Source: Jeotgalibacillus sp. ET6
GTDB taxonomy: Bacteria > Bacillota > Bacilli > Bacillales > Jeotgalibacillaceae
NCBI RefSeq assembly: GCF_029667115.1
Contig: NZ_JARUIU010000002.1
Span: 248,001-312,000, forward strand
DNA: 64,000 bases
Direction: 5' to 3'
Below are positions 36,090 through 44,028 of this stretch, piece after piece; position 1 is the first letter of the stretch; every line of letters begins with the position of its first letter. The notes under the pieces were generated by a model. That model was not told the DNA's origin and ran no database searches. It saw nothing but the letters and a program-made list of their open reading frames with translations. A program made the position numbers and the translations under genes.

Positions 36090-36494
36090 AACCTTAATGA
36101 CCCATATATAGGTGTAAAACAAGCATCTGAATAGTTAAAATCACAAGGAGTACCACGTCAAATCAGAAAGACTACGTTAGAATCGCTTGAGGTAAAGGTA
36201 CTATTAAGCTTGATGATGCTGGTTCAAATACGTATGGATTAAGATTCTATGACGATATTAATGCTACTGCAAAGAAGATATTTATTTGAAGCATTTTCGC
36301 CACAAGTGAACAGAAGCAATTTAGCACTTCCACCAGATTGGAACAGAATGACAGGTATTCAATGGAAAATTAAGCCAGACATAATTATAATTAAAGAAAA
36401 AGCCGGCCCGCTGCTTCAAATGGGCAATTAATATATTGAAGGAGTAGAACAATGGTACATAACGAGCCTAGACGACTTAATAAAACCTTGTACT
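36090..36494 (+). pseudogene. frameshifted toxin tail before the 36452 immunity gene
   Basis: Pieces in shifting frames read NDPYIGVKQASE, KSQGVPRQIRKTTLES, KLDDAGSNTYGLRFYDDINA, FEAFSPQVNRSNLALPPDWN, then EQWYITSLDDLIKP. This is one toxin tip with at least two frameshifts and a stop. Its last codons overlap the next gene's start in another frame, as an intact pair would. Toxin activity not recognised. Confidence 0.6.
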
Positions 36495-36739
36495 TTTTTA
36501 AGGAAGCTGAAAAAGTGAAAATAAAGTTAGAGGGTGAAATTAAAGCTCACAAATTAGCCCAAGGTAAAGAGGGGACAATAAATCAACTTGAAAATTTTTA
36601 TAAAGATATAGAACTAATGATTGAATCTGAAAGTCATATCCCATCATATCCAAGGGTTATTACCGACACTTGGGATTATAATAGCGAACTTGGAAATAAA
36701 TTATTAGATTTATATGAGTTTTATAAAGATAGAGGGTGA
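36452..36739 (+). CDS. immunity-type protein, unrecognised family
   Basis: 95 aa. ATG behind GAAGGAGTAGAAC and inside the end of a toxin scar. Two helices (LNKTLYFFKEAEKVKIKLEG and NQLENFYKDIELMIESE) then DTWDYNSELGNKLLDLYEFY. No family recognised; cognate of the overlapped toxin by position. The next gene starts 4 bases after its stop. Confidence 0.65.
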   Translation: MVHNEPRRLNKTLYFFKEAEKVKIKLEGEIKAHKLAQGKEGTINQLENFYKDIELMIESESHIPSYPRVITDTWDYNSELGNKLLDLYEFYKDRG

Positions 36740-36743
36740 AATA

Positions 36744-37223
36744 ATGGAGACAATTAAACATGAAACGTTTGGAGAATTAGCCTACAACTATGGTTGGAAG
36801 AGGGATCATAACATTACTTTGTTTGGACATGAAAAGACTGTCATATTAAATATTGAAGCAGAAGATGATGCAGAATTTGAAGATGCACAGGTCAATGCTT
36901 ATCATACGTTTTTTAATGACAAAGAACGTCTTTTGAACTTGGCTGAGGGAGCTATCTTTAACTATTATTTAGCAGTTTACGAAGATTACAGACAGCGACT
37001 CGGTGAGAAATTCGCTGATAAGATGGCTCCTATCCTATCCACAAAGGACGAGATAGCTCATATTGTTGAACCTAAGCAACTGATATTTCCTATGATCTTT
37101 GATGAAGATGTAAGACAAGTTGGTTTGTTACTTGAATGCACGTGGGAACCTGAGCATGGTCTTGCGGTAAAATTTGAGGATGAAGAAATAGTCGAGGTTG
37201 GTTTTCAAGATATTGTTTTATAA
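36744..37223 (+). CDS. DUF6985-like immunity-type protein
   Basis: 159 aa. FGELAYNYGWKRDHNITLFG at the start and LLLECTWEPEHGLAVKFEDE then VGFQDIVL at the end recur in the paralog at 52038, with the same family layout. The family name is tentative. ATG at 36744 follows GAGGGTGA; upstream in-frame residues overlap the previous gene. Possibly cotranslated with it. Confidence 0.65.
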   Translation: METIKHETFGELAYNYGWKRDHNITLFGHEKTVILNIEAEDDAEFEDAQVNAYHTFFNDKERLLNLAEGAIFNYYLAVYEDYRQRLGEKFADKMAPILSTKDEIAHIVEPKQLIFPMIFDEDVRQVGLLLECTWEPEHGLAVKFEDEEIVEVGFQDIVL

Positions 37224-37378
37224 TTTGGGGACTCTTATTCGTACACTTTTCATGTTTTGATGTGTCACATAAGATTCCTATAGGCAAAAAGGGCTTTAGA
37301 AGATAAAAAGCAGAATATCTATGATCTAAGGTAATTTAGAGTGGTCTTAGGAAGAGATGAAGCTGGATTCCAGGGGAT

Positions 37379-37516
37379 TGGAATAGATTTTATAGAAATA
37401 ATCCAAATCCTGCAAAAGAAGAAGTAATAAATTATATGATTGAATTAGATAAGAAATATGGTGAAAATTTTAATCCCCCAGTGCAAAGGGTAGTTTGTAG
37501 TAGGAGGAGTAAACGA
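37379..37516 (+). pseudogene. toxin tail scar fused in frame to the Imm43-like gene
   Basis: 46 codons reading WNRFYRNNPNPAKEEVINYM and IELDKKYGENFNPPVQRV continue in frame into the immunity gene. The W-n-FY..NPNP-KE pattern is a common last helix of secreted nuclease tips. The upstream 37224-37378 shows no gene. Confidence 0.6.
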
Positions 37517-37993
37517 ATGATATTATATTTTTTAGAACCAGAAGTCTCAGGTGGTCCTGGTGAATCTACCATTTATGGAACAGAAGAAGAAATTGCAACA
37601 GAGGGTATATCAGAAAAGGTAAAATATTTACATTTAGAATTTGAAGGATGGCTAGGAGATGACCTTTTAGAGTCAACACCAGCCTTTATCGTGACAAGTA
37701 AACTTGGAACAGAATTAGAGAATAGTGATTTTATCGATTACAAACTTGAAGAGTGTTTGATTACAAAGTCAGATGAGTTTATAGAAATGTATCCAGATAA
37801 AGAAATACCTGCATTTAGCAGATTTATTCCGCTTGGTAAAGTTGAAATAGAAGAAGAGAACTTCAAAAATTGGTCAGGACATCATTTCTGTTTATCCCCG
37901 AAAGGCGAGTTAGTTGTAACGCAAGAAGCATTGGATTTTTTAAATACGTTTTCAATAGATAATTGTATTATTACACCTCTAACACAGGAATAA
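37517..37993 (+). CDS. Imm43-like immunity protein
   Basis: 158 aa. LHLEFEGWLGDDLLESTPAF, IVTSKLGTELENSDF and SDEFIEMYPDKEIPAFSRFI fit the Imm43 pattern. ATG at 37517 follows TAGGAGGAGT by 8 bases; the GTG/TTG-initiated extension upstream is toxin scar. Family call moderately sure. Confidence 0.65.
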   Translation: MILYFLEPEVSGGPGESTIYGTEEEIATEGISEKVKYLHLEFEGWLGDDLLESTPAFIVTSKLGTELENSDFIDYKLEECLITKSDEFIEMYPDKEIPAFSRFIPLGKVEIEEENFKNWSGHHFCLSPKGELVVTQEALDFLNTFSIDNCIITPLTQE

Positions 37994-38022
37994 ATTATAT
38001 AAGCCATCTGGTGGGAAACTTG

Positions 38023-38208
38023 ATGGAGATGTATTCAAAAATACTACCTAATGCACCAGGAAGAATGTGGTATGAAGCGGATGTAGTCCTAAATAACACA
38101 ATGGCAAGAAGTAAACAGCCCGGTTCAAGACTACTTTATTCTAACGATGGGCAAATGTATATAACTACTGATCATTAAAAACAGTTCATTTTATCAGAAC
38201 TTATAAAT
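38023..38208 (+). pseudogene. barnase-like RNase toxin tail, broken
   Basis: LPNAPGRMWYEADV, then SRLLYSNDGQMYITTDH, followed by TAA where barnase relatives have Tyr, then KQF in the same frame. The retained H of TDH corresponds to the barnase catalytic His. A frameshift before LPNAP separates GDVFKN. This is a microbial-RNase (barnase/N1) tip scar. Confidence 0.72.
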
Positions 38209-38227
38209 AAAGAGAGAGATGATATTG

Positions 38228-38445
38228 ATGACACAGGAGAATGAATCAAAACAAGATAGACTTATATTGGATGTGAGTGCAGTTCAAATGAAGTTTGAGA
38301 ATCTTTTGGTAGTCTCTCTTCAAAGTTTCGACACCCTTCAAAAATAAAAGTTTCAGGTAAATCAATTAGTCTAGTAATTGCATCCCTAAACCTCTTAAAT
38401 GATTTTAACGAACAACATCCATACTGGAAATGTAATGCCGTTTAT
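38228..38445 (+). pseudogene. decayed immunity gene after the barnase scar
   Basis: From ATG 38228 it reads TQENESKQDRLILDVSAVQM and stops at TAA; in a second frame LLNDFNEQHPYWKCNAVYK runs to a stop at 38445. It looks like one frameshifted gene. A barstar-like identity was looked for but not seen. Confidence 0.4.
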
Positions 38446-38457
38446 AAATAATATTTT

Positions 38458-38492
38458 AAACCTTGATTGGCTAAATGCTTTTCAAGGTTTTT
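38458..38492 (+). terminator. terminator, AACCTTGA family
   Basis: AAACCTTGATTGGCTAAATG then CTTTTCAAGGTTTTTT; the following ACTTTAATTTTT is also shared with the copy at 28885. Confidence 0.82.
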
Positions 38493-38842
38493 TACTTTAA
38501 TTTTTATTAAACCAGTTGATAATGACATTTTACTAGGCAGGGGTAGTTATTATATGGAGTCGGTAAAAAACTAACAAGATTGACAAAGCTCCTGGCGATA
38601 AAAGGTAGGTTACATAAGAAGGTAAATAGTTTAGCATCAGGGCAGACAAAAATGGTGTTGTATTTATACAAAAGACGGTCGTATTATACTCGCTATTCGT
38701 TAAAAAACGTTACGTAAATTACAATTTATGTAACGGGAGTACAGATGTGATTAATATTTAATTATGATTGTAGGAGGTTTAGTATGACAGCCTGCGGAGT
38801 ATCAATTGGTAATGGAAAATAAATTGATAGGGGAATTTTAGT
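38493..38842 (+). other. intercassette stretch with linker-scar block
   Basis: 38562-38646 repeats the block at 29013-29097 (AAACTAACAAGATTGACAAA, GATAAAAGGTAGGTTACATA, TTAGCATCAGGGCAGACAA). After it there is no readable gene until the SUKH gene at 38843. Confidence 0.5.
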
Positions 38843-39292
38843 ATGGTGAAAATTGAATGCTCACATAAAAAACTTTCTGTGGAAGAGATTGAGCAGTTTG
38901 AAATAAAACATAGTTTGAAATTAACGGAAAAATATAAGAAGTTTTTACTACAATGGAATGGTGGATATCCAGAACTTAGTATTTTTAAGATTTCTGATGA
39001 ACTTGGGAAAAGTGTTTTGAATGTATTTAATGGACTTGGAGATATGTATGATAATTTAGAGAAGGTTATAGATATATATGAGTTTAGGCTTGCAAAGGGC
39101 TTTATTCCAATTGCAGATGATTCAGCAGGAAATGTTATATGCTTAGGTACGGAAGAGCCATATTATGAAAAAATTTATTTTTGGAATCATGAGCAAGAAC
39201 CAGAGGATCCTGATGATATGAGTAATATGTATTTTTTAGCAAGTGATATTAATGGATTTTTAGATAATTTATATGAGGACACTAAAGAATAA
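38843..39292 (+). CDS. SMI1/KNR4 (SUKH) immunity-type protein, copy A
   Basis: 149 aa. LTEKYKKFLLQWNGGYPEL is the SUKH core, PIADDSAGNVICLGT and KIYFWNHEQEPEDPDDMSN the typical strand and loop. It is about 80% identical by eye to the protein at 56239, and both are followed by a GAD/Tdi1-type gene. ATG follows TAGGGGAATTTT. Confidence 0.82.
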   Translation: MVKIECSHKKLSVEEIEQFEIKHSLKLTEKYKKFLLQWNGGYPELSIFKISDELGKSVLNVFNGLGDMYDNLEKVIDIYEFRLAKGFIPIADDSAGNVICLGTEEPYYEKIYFWNHEQEPEDPDDMSNMYFLASDINGFLDNLYEDTKE

Positions 39293-39334
39293 AAAGAAGC
39301 ATTAACAACGAAGAACATTATATAGCTAATTATA

Positions 39335-39375
39335 AAGCACTTGATTGCCTAATTAGGCAACAGGTGTTTTTGTTT
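39335..39375 (+). terminator. terminator, CACTTGATTG family
   Basis: AAAGCACTTGATTGCCTAAT then TAGGCAACAGGTGTTTTTG. Near copy at 57484. Confidence 0.78.
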
Positions 39376-39417
39376 TATGATAAGAATTTTTATTGAACAA
39401 CATTTGACTATGCTTTA

Positions 39418-39456
39418 CTGAATTTCATAGCTTTTGAAGGTAGTACCATCATGGAG
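39418..39456 (+). repeat. recurrent GAAGGTTGTACCATCA element
   Basis: TTTCATAGCTTTTGAAGGTA continues to GTACCATCATGGAG. Confidence 0.55.
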
Positions 39457-39531
39457 TAGCGATTTAAAACGTGAATGAACGAAAAATAGTAAGAAATGAT
39501 TTATATTACATTTAAATGGTAGGATAGTTAT

Positions 39532-39592
39532 AATGAGGGATGTCTGACAAACTAAGGAGATTGATAAAGCTCGTGGCGATGCTCATGATGGG
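39532..39592 (+). repeat. toxin-linker scar block
   Basis: ACTAAGGAGATTGATAAAGC then TCGTGGCGATGCTCATGATG. It is the fourth copy of the KLT-x-TK/L-V type coding block seen at 29013, 31099 and 38562. Nothing else is readable between it and 39740. Confidence 0.45.
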
Positions 39593-39739
39593 CTCCATGC
39601 TTCCATTTGGCGCTGGTATGTAATTGAATAAGGCAATGGGAATGCGATAAACAAGAGTTACAGTAATAGAAAAGTGATAAAAGATAATTTATATGAAGGT
39701 TAAAACGGCTTACCCAATATATTAAGGAAGTGTACAAAT

Positions 39740-40064
39740 ATGAAATATGAAATCAAGTTTAGGGAAAACGAAAGAGGAATTGAGGTGGAGGTTCCAGATG
39801 CTATTTCCGCAGTAGCAATACTTCTATATGGGCGATGTTCAAAGCAACAGTCAACCATGGTTAAAATTAATAAATAAAGTTATAAGAGGTGAGTCTAATT
39901 ATGAGGAAGGTACAGGAAATAATTGTACATTAAAGATTAATCAAGAGATAACAAAAATACTTGATAACTATAGTGAGGAAGAAGATGAATGTGAAATTGA
40001 AACAAACGAGCTAAAGAAGATAATAGAATTGTGGGCAGAAAAGATAAATAGGACTGTTGAGTAA
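39740..40064 (+). pseudogene. immunity-type gene with one frameshift
   Basis: MKYEIKFRENERGIEVEVPD and AISAVAILLY are in one frame from ATG 39740 (behind AAGGAAGTG). After about 39826 the other frame continues with QPWLKLINKVIRGE, NCTLKINQEITKILDNYSEE and ELKKIIELWAEKI. Joined they make one protein of about 107 aa. The family is not named with confidence. Confidence 0.6.
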
Positions 40065-40163
40065 ATGATATAAAAACCTTGAATGGCATGCTAATAAAGT
40101 TTCTTTATTTGAGGAGCTGCCCAGTGCCGAATCACTTCCATGGTATGATGAAAAATAAATAGT

Positions 40164-40295
40164 CCACAAGGATATACATGGCATCACGTAAAAGATGGAA
40201 AGACAATGATGTTAGTTCAAAGTGATATTCATTGAGAAGTGAGACATACTCGTGGCGCTTCATCCATTATAAAAGGCTTAGACCATAGAAAATAA
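40164..40295 (+). pseudogene. WHH-type HNH nuclease toxin tail, one nonsense codon
   Basis: PQGYTWHHVKDGKTMMLVQS, then DIH, TGA, EVRHTRGASSIIKG. The G-Y-T-W-H-H-V motif and the later R-H-T-x-G are the WHH/HNH endonuclease-VII-like toxin signature. It ends 13 bases before the next SUKH gene, its probable immunity partner. Confidence 0.75.
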
Positions 40296-40307
40296 CGGAG
40301 GTGTTTT

Positions 40308-40847
40308 ATGATTAATTTAGTTTCAAATAAGGGATTTAATGAAAATGAATTAATTGCATTTTCTGAAATGATTGGTTATGAGTTACCAACTGATTACATT
40401 GAATTTTTACGACATCGTAATGGTGGCTATGTGAATAATAGCTTTAGTACTTATTATAAAAATGAAGAGCAAACGTTTATTTTGACATCTATGTTTGGAT
40501 TAGGGTCAGACGATGATTTACTAAATCTATTTAAAACATATAAAAATAGAATACCTGATACATGTATTCCAATAGGAAGAGATGCGGGCGGGAATTTGGT
40601 GTGTTTAAATTTATCAGAAGTTAATTATGGATATATTTACTTTTGGGATCATGAAGAAGAACTTAACTATGAAGAAAGAAAAATAGCTAGTAATGATTTG
40701 TATTTTATTGCAGACTCATTTAAAGAGTTTTTAAATTCTATTGAAACAGATAATATAAAGGAATCAGAAGTAGAAGGCTATGAAGTAAAAAAAGTTTGGG
40801 TAGACCCAGATTTTCTAAAAGAGTTAGAAAACAACTCCGACAAATAG
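40308..40847 (+). CDS. SMI1/KNR4 (SUKH) immunity protein paired with the WHH scar
   Basis: 179 aa. YELPTDYIEFLRHRNGGYVN is the SUKH core; IPIGRDAGGNLVCLNLSE and IYFWDHEEEL follow. The C-terminus carries an extra acidic tail (ESEVEGYEVKKVWVDPDF). ATG behind CGGAGGTG. SUKH proteins commonly pair with WHH nucleases, which fits the tail just upstream. Confidence 0.82.
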   Translation: MINLVSNKGFNENELIAFSEMIGYELPTDYIEFLRHRNGGYVNNSFSTYYKNEEQTFILTSMFGLGSDDDLLNLFKTYKNRIPDTCIPIGRDAGGNLVCLNLSEVNYGYIYFWDHEEELNYEERKIASNDLYFIADSFKEFLNSIETDNIKESEVEGYEVKKVWVDPDFLKELENNSDK

Positions 40848-40858
40848 AGTTTTGGACT

Positions 40859-40897
40859 ATAAATAAACGGTTATCTTTAGGATAGCCGTTTATTTAT
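40859..40897. terminator. bidirectional hairpin terminator
   Basis: ATAAATAAACGGTTATC pairs with GATAGCCGTTTATTTAT over 17 bp with one wobble, with A/T-rich flanks on both strands. Confidence 0.8.
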
Positions 40898-41002
40898 AGT
40901 AGATTTTAATTCATAATTTATGAAAATAGAACAAAGTAAACTAGCAAGGAATACTAAAGTTGGCAATATACAAACTCATAAAGCTAATTGTAGACGTCAA
41001 GT

Positions 41003-41045
41003 TGAATTTACACTTTTTGCTCGTTTCCTTTTTACACTTCTGCAA
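41003..41045 (+). mobile_element. solo IS21-like end repeat
   Basis: TTTACACTTTTTGCTCG followed by CCTTTTTACACTTCTGC matches the inverted form of the terminal repeats at 36028-36072. No transposase is attached. The remaining 40898-41289 holds no gene apart from a terminator and a repeat. Confidence 0.5.
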
Positions 41046-41097
41046 CTGGGAACGATTTTGAAATAGAGCCTCTATAGAGAAAGTAAAACATTGAACA

Positions 41098-41138
41098 AAG
41101 TACTTGATGTCTACTAAAGGCAACCGGTGCTTTTTTGT
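41098..41138 (+). terminator. terminator, CACTTGATTG family
   Basis: AAGTACTTGATGTCTACTAA then AGGCAACCGGTGCTTTTTTG; close to the copy at 30228. Confidence 0.7.
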
Positions 41139-41150
41139 TTATGCGGGAAA

Positions 41151-41185
41151 TTTATTCATAGCTCATGAAGTTAGTACCACCGAGG
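41151..41185 (+). repeat. recurrent GAAGGTTGTACCATCA element
   Basis: TTCATAGCTCATGAAGTTAG then TACCACCGAGG, a diverged copy. Confidence 0.5.
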
Positions 41186-41289
41186 CGTTGTGTTTTCGTA
41201 CTGTTTATAATATTAATGAGATACGTGACACCAGGACAAAAAAATAGTTATTCGAATGTGAAATTATCACGTTAGTGGGAGGAGTATAA

Positions 41290-41640
41290 ATGGAAAAATA
41301 CTTTAAAGATTTTAAGTTACATAATAAAGTATGGAGTGAAATCCTTGAAAAATATAAGCAGTTGGTACCAAATGAAATTATTGATTTATGGAGTAATTAT
41401 GGATTTGGTACATTTATGCAAGGGTATTTGAAAAGTGTAAATCCAGAGGAATTTAAAGAGGTCCTGGGGGAAAGTAGTCAAAGATATAAGGATTCAGTTG
41501 TATTATTTGCTACAGGTATGGGTGACCTGATTATTTGGTCAGATGGATATGTAAGACTACTTAATTACAGGTATGGTGTGGTAAAGACAATACTGTTTAC
41601 ATTTGAATTTTTCTTTCAAAACATCAATGATTTGGAATAA
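41290..41640 (+). pseudogene. truncated GAD/Tdi1-type immunity gene
   Basis: 116 codons identical in layout to the first two thirds of the protein at 56912 (FGTFMQGYLKSVNPEEFKEV, ATGMGDLIIWSDGYVRLLNY). It then stops at NINDLE, where the sequence switches to an unrelated tail. The last about 65 residues, with the CFGYTPLLGLGG motif, are lost. Upstream, codons for NVKLSR then TAG (41260-41277) match the toxin tail at 56790-56897. Confidence 0.75.
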
Positions 41641-41888
41641 CTACTTGTGGAGAAGTAAAAAGTGCATATATTTTAAATTGGATCCCAGAACAAGGCGAAG
41701 ACATATACACGATTTTAGTTAACCTTGATAGAATTGCTAAAATTGAAATGAGTAGAGTCGATCGTTCAGTAGCTCCTGTAATTGACACTTTTGATTTGAA
41801 AGAGTTTCAAAGAGGGTTAAGTAAAATATTTCAAATTAAATTAGCCGTAGCGATTGATTTAGCGAAAAGGGAACATGTGAACGGTTAG
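41640..41888 (+). pseudogene. 3' part of an unrelated immunity-type gene
   Basis: 82 open codons without start: YILNWIPEQGEDIYTILVNL, then FDLKEFQRGLSKIFQIKLAV and AIDLAKRE. It joins directly to the truncated GAD gene, overlapping its stop, so a deletion fused two cassettes. The family is not named. Confidence 0.55.
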
Positions 41889-41970
41889 ATGGTGCACTTT
41901 TATCTCTGTTCAGACTTAGACAGCCATTGGACGTATAGTTAAGGAGTGACAATAAGAATGGAGTGATTCA

Positions 41971-42273
41971 ATTGATAAAAAATTAGAAGGACTATTGGAT
42001 ATACTAATTAAACTAAATTCAAATACAAACATTTTGAATGAAAATGAATTTATTGAGCAACAAAACCTTGATGATTTTAAAAAATTAACTAAAGATTTAG
42101 ATCAAGTATTAATCAATTTCGGTTCATTGGATGCATACGACGGTAATGAAATAGAGAAAATGTTATTTGAAATCCATAGAATTATAACTACGCTGGAATG
42201 GCATTTTTCGGAAATTAATACTTTAAACATTTCAATTTTAAAAGACTATAAAAATAAAATTAGTATGAAATGA
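41971..42273 (+). CDS. small immunity-type protein, unrecognised family, possible ATT start
   Basis: About 100 aa, helical (LLDILIKLNSNTNILNENEF, IEKMLFEIHRIITTLEWHF). The best ribosome-binding site, TGGAG at 41959-41963, is 7 bases from an in-frame ATT at 41971. The nearest standard start, TTG at 41995, follows AGAAGGA by only 3 bases. No stop intervenes. Confidence 0.5.
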   Translation: MDKKLEGLLDILIKLNSNTNILNENEFIEQQNLDDFKKLTKDLDQVLINFGSLDAYDGNEIEKMLFEIHRIITTLEWHFSEINTLNISILKDYKNKISMK

Positions 42274-42393
42274 CAAGTCCTATAATCGTCACGTGCATAA
42301 CCTTGTGTTATGACCCGGTTCCATCCTATAAACTCTTCGTTGCATAATTGTAAGGAAAACTGATTTTGATTCCAGTAAAGGAGAGAAAGAATA

Positions 42394-42843
42394 ATGGGGT
42401 ACGAATCTATGAAGGCAAAACGAGAAAATAGTTTCTATCCAATAACCGAAAATGAAATTAAAAAAGTTGAGGAAGAACTGGATTTAAAATTTCCTAAGGA
42501 GTTAGTTAATTTTTATTTAGAGGTTGGCTACGGATTTATTGAAGGTTCTGAGTTTAATATTAATCGTATGATGGACCCATATTCAGTAAGGGATTTTAGA
42601 TTAAGAGTTAATGATTTTGAGTTTTATCCCGATATAGAAATCTATGATGAATTTGAGAATAACAAACTAATATTTTTTGAAGGCAGTGAATCAGCTTTAA
42701 TGGCTATCGAATTAAATGAAACGAATAGCAGTCCGGTTTACTATTATGATGTTAAAATAGCTGCTTCTCTTGAAGAATTTTTTAGGAAAATACAAGAAAA
42801 CGACAAATATTACTTGGAGCTATTCGTTGAAAAAGAAACTTAA
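42394..42843 (+). CDS. SMI1/KNR4 (SUKH) immunity protein, HNH-type paralog
   Basis: 149 aa. LDLKFPKELVNFYLEVGYGF, then NINRMMDPYSVRDFRLRVND and KIAASLEEFFRKI show it is a third paralog of the HNH-toxin immunity (16711, 29569). ATG behind AAAGGAGAG. No toxin tail remains in front. Confidence 0.82.
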   Translation: MGYESMKAKRENSFYPITENEIKKVEEELDLKFPKELVNFYLEVGYGFIEGSEFNINRMMDPYSVRDFRLRVNDFEFYPDIEIYDEFENNKLIFFEGSESALMAIELNETNSSPVYYYDVKIAASLEEFFRKIQENDKYYLELFVEKET

Positions 42844-42894
42844 TATCGCGTATAACTAACAAGGTTAAAAGAGTATTAATATTGAATTAAACTA

Positions 42895-42935
42895 TAAAGC
42901 ACTTGATTGTCAGATAAACAACAAGTGTTTTTTGT
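42895..42935 (+). terminator. terminator, CACTTGATTG family
   Basis: AAAGCACTTGATTGTCAGAT then AAACAACAAGTGTTTTTTG. Confidence 0.78.
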
Positions 42936-43003
42936 ATTGAATATAAACAGGAAGTGCTAAGAGAGTATCTCCAAGACTAATCGTTAATTTAGGAGTGATA
43001 CTT

Positions 43004-43225
43004 ATGGATTATGAAGAATTAAAACAACGAGCAGCGATGGGAGAGGAGTTTCAATTCTATTATCGAAACCAAAGTTATTGGATTAGCAGAAATAGTGATG
43101 GGTACTATTTAACAAGAGTTAGAGATCACTATTCGCAATCCTTCAAAACATCAAATGAATTGTTTGCGAATGGTCAAATAGATGGTAAAAGTATACTAGA
43201 GTTATGGAAAGAAATTGAGATATAG
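43004..43225 (+). CDS. 73-aa immunity-type protein, unrecognised
   Basis: MDYEELKQRAAMGEEFQFYY then RNQSYWISRNSDGYYLTRV, a compact beta-rich protein. ATG at 43004 behind AGGAGTGATA. Bracketed by two terminators, so a single-gene unit. Function inferred from context only. Confidence 0.55.
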   Translation: MDYEELKQRAAMGEEFQFYYRNQSYWISRNSDGYYLTRVRDHYSQSFKTSNELFANGQIDGKSILELWKEIEI

Positions 43226-43232
43226 ATGCTGT

Positions 43233-43270
43233 TACCTTAATGGGCTTCATTTCTTTCGAAGGTTTTTTTC
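43233..43270 (+). terminator. terminator, diverged AACCTTGA family
   Basis: TACCTTAATGGGCTTCATTT then CTTTCGAAGGTTTTTTTC. Confidence 0.7.
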
Positions 43271-43593
43271 TATGGTAAGCAGCCGTATAAGAAAGGTGCA
43301 TTCATTAGTATTGCCGCTTCTATTTGATTTATGGTTCTTTACAAATTAATGGGTAAAGAAGCTTTATTAGCTAGATGTTTAACAAGTTTTTACGCTTCAA
43401 TTTATTTTACAACAGGTGATTATTGGGTGAGATAGTAAGAAAACGTTTTGTATAGAGAGCTCATCATAATAGCACCATTATAGAGTATCGTGATAACAGG
43501 TGGATGAACTGGAGTCTATCATTACATATTAAACTCAGCATTAAAAGAACAGATTGAACGTAATAAAAATGTATTCAGAAAGGAGGAAATAAA
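43271..43593 (+). other. intercassette stretch without readable gene
   Basis: Both strands are broken by stops. One short frame (about 43499-43560) reads WMNWSLSLHIKLSIKR but nothing is recognised. Probably a heavily decayed toxin tail. Confidence 0.4.
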
Positions 43594-43944
43594 ATGAACG
43601 AGATTTTTGTTAAATCACTTTATGATTCTGTAGTTCAAGAAAACCTTCAACTTTTTAAAAACATGTATGAAACAACGAATATTACTCCTGAAACCAACGA
43701 TTACTGGAAAAAAGCTATTGGATTTTACGATACTTTAACGGATGAAAATAAAAAAATTTTAATGAGAATAATTGAACAAACCATGATTGATACTCTTTCA
43801 AACATGCTGGGTGTCATTGATGGAAGCTCAACTTTAAATGATTGTCCGTTAGAGCCCACATTACTGCTTGTTTCCAACGATACAGAAGGAGAACTACAAG
43901 ATTTGTTTTTAGAATTCATAGAAGAAAGAGATAGAGATAGATAA
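43594..43944 (+). CDS. immunity-type protein, unrecognised family
   Basis: 116 aa. EIFVKSLYDSVVQENLQLFK and NKKILMRIIEQTMIDTLSNM, then LGVIDGSSTL. It resembles 30720 in length and layout, and a 19-codon scrap of a close copy is at 35768. ATG behind AAAGGAGG. Confidence 0.62.
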   Translation: MNEIFVKSLYDSVVQENLQLFKNMYETTNITPETNDYWKKAIGFYDTLTDENKKILMRIIEQTMIDTLSNMLGVIDGSSTLNDCPLEPTLLLVSNDTEGELQDLFLEFIEERDRDR

Positions 43945-44028
43945 ATTAATGCCTGAAGGGTGTAGCATTAGAATCAAAGGAAACAAAAGGTTTCTGTTAC
44001 AATAATGTAAAAATAGGAGTCGATTTAT

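Noticed and set aside
38228-38445. Barstar-like partner for the barnase scar
   Set aside because: The readable frames do not show barstar features; left as an unassigned decayed immunity gene.
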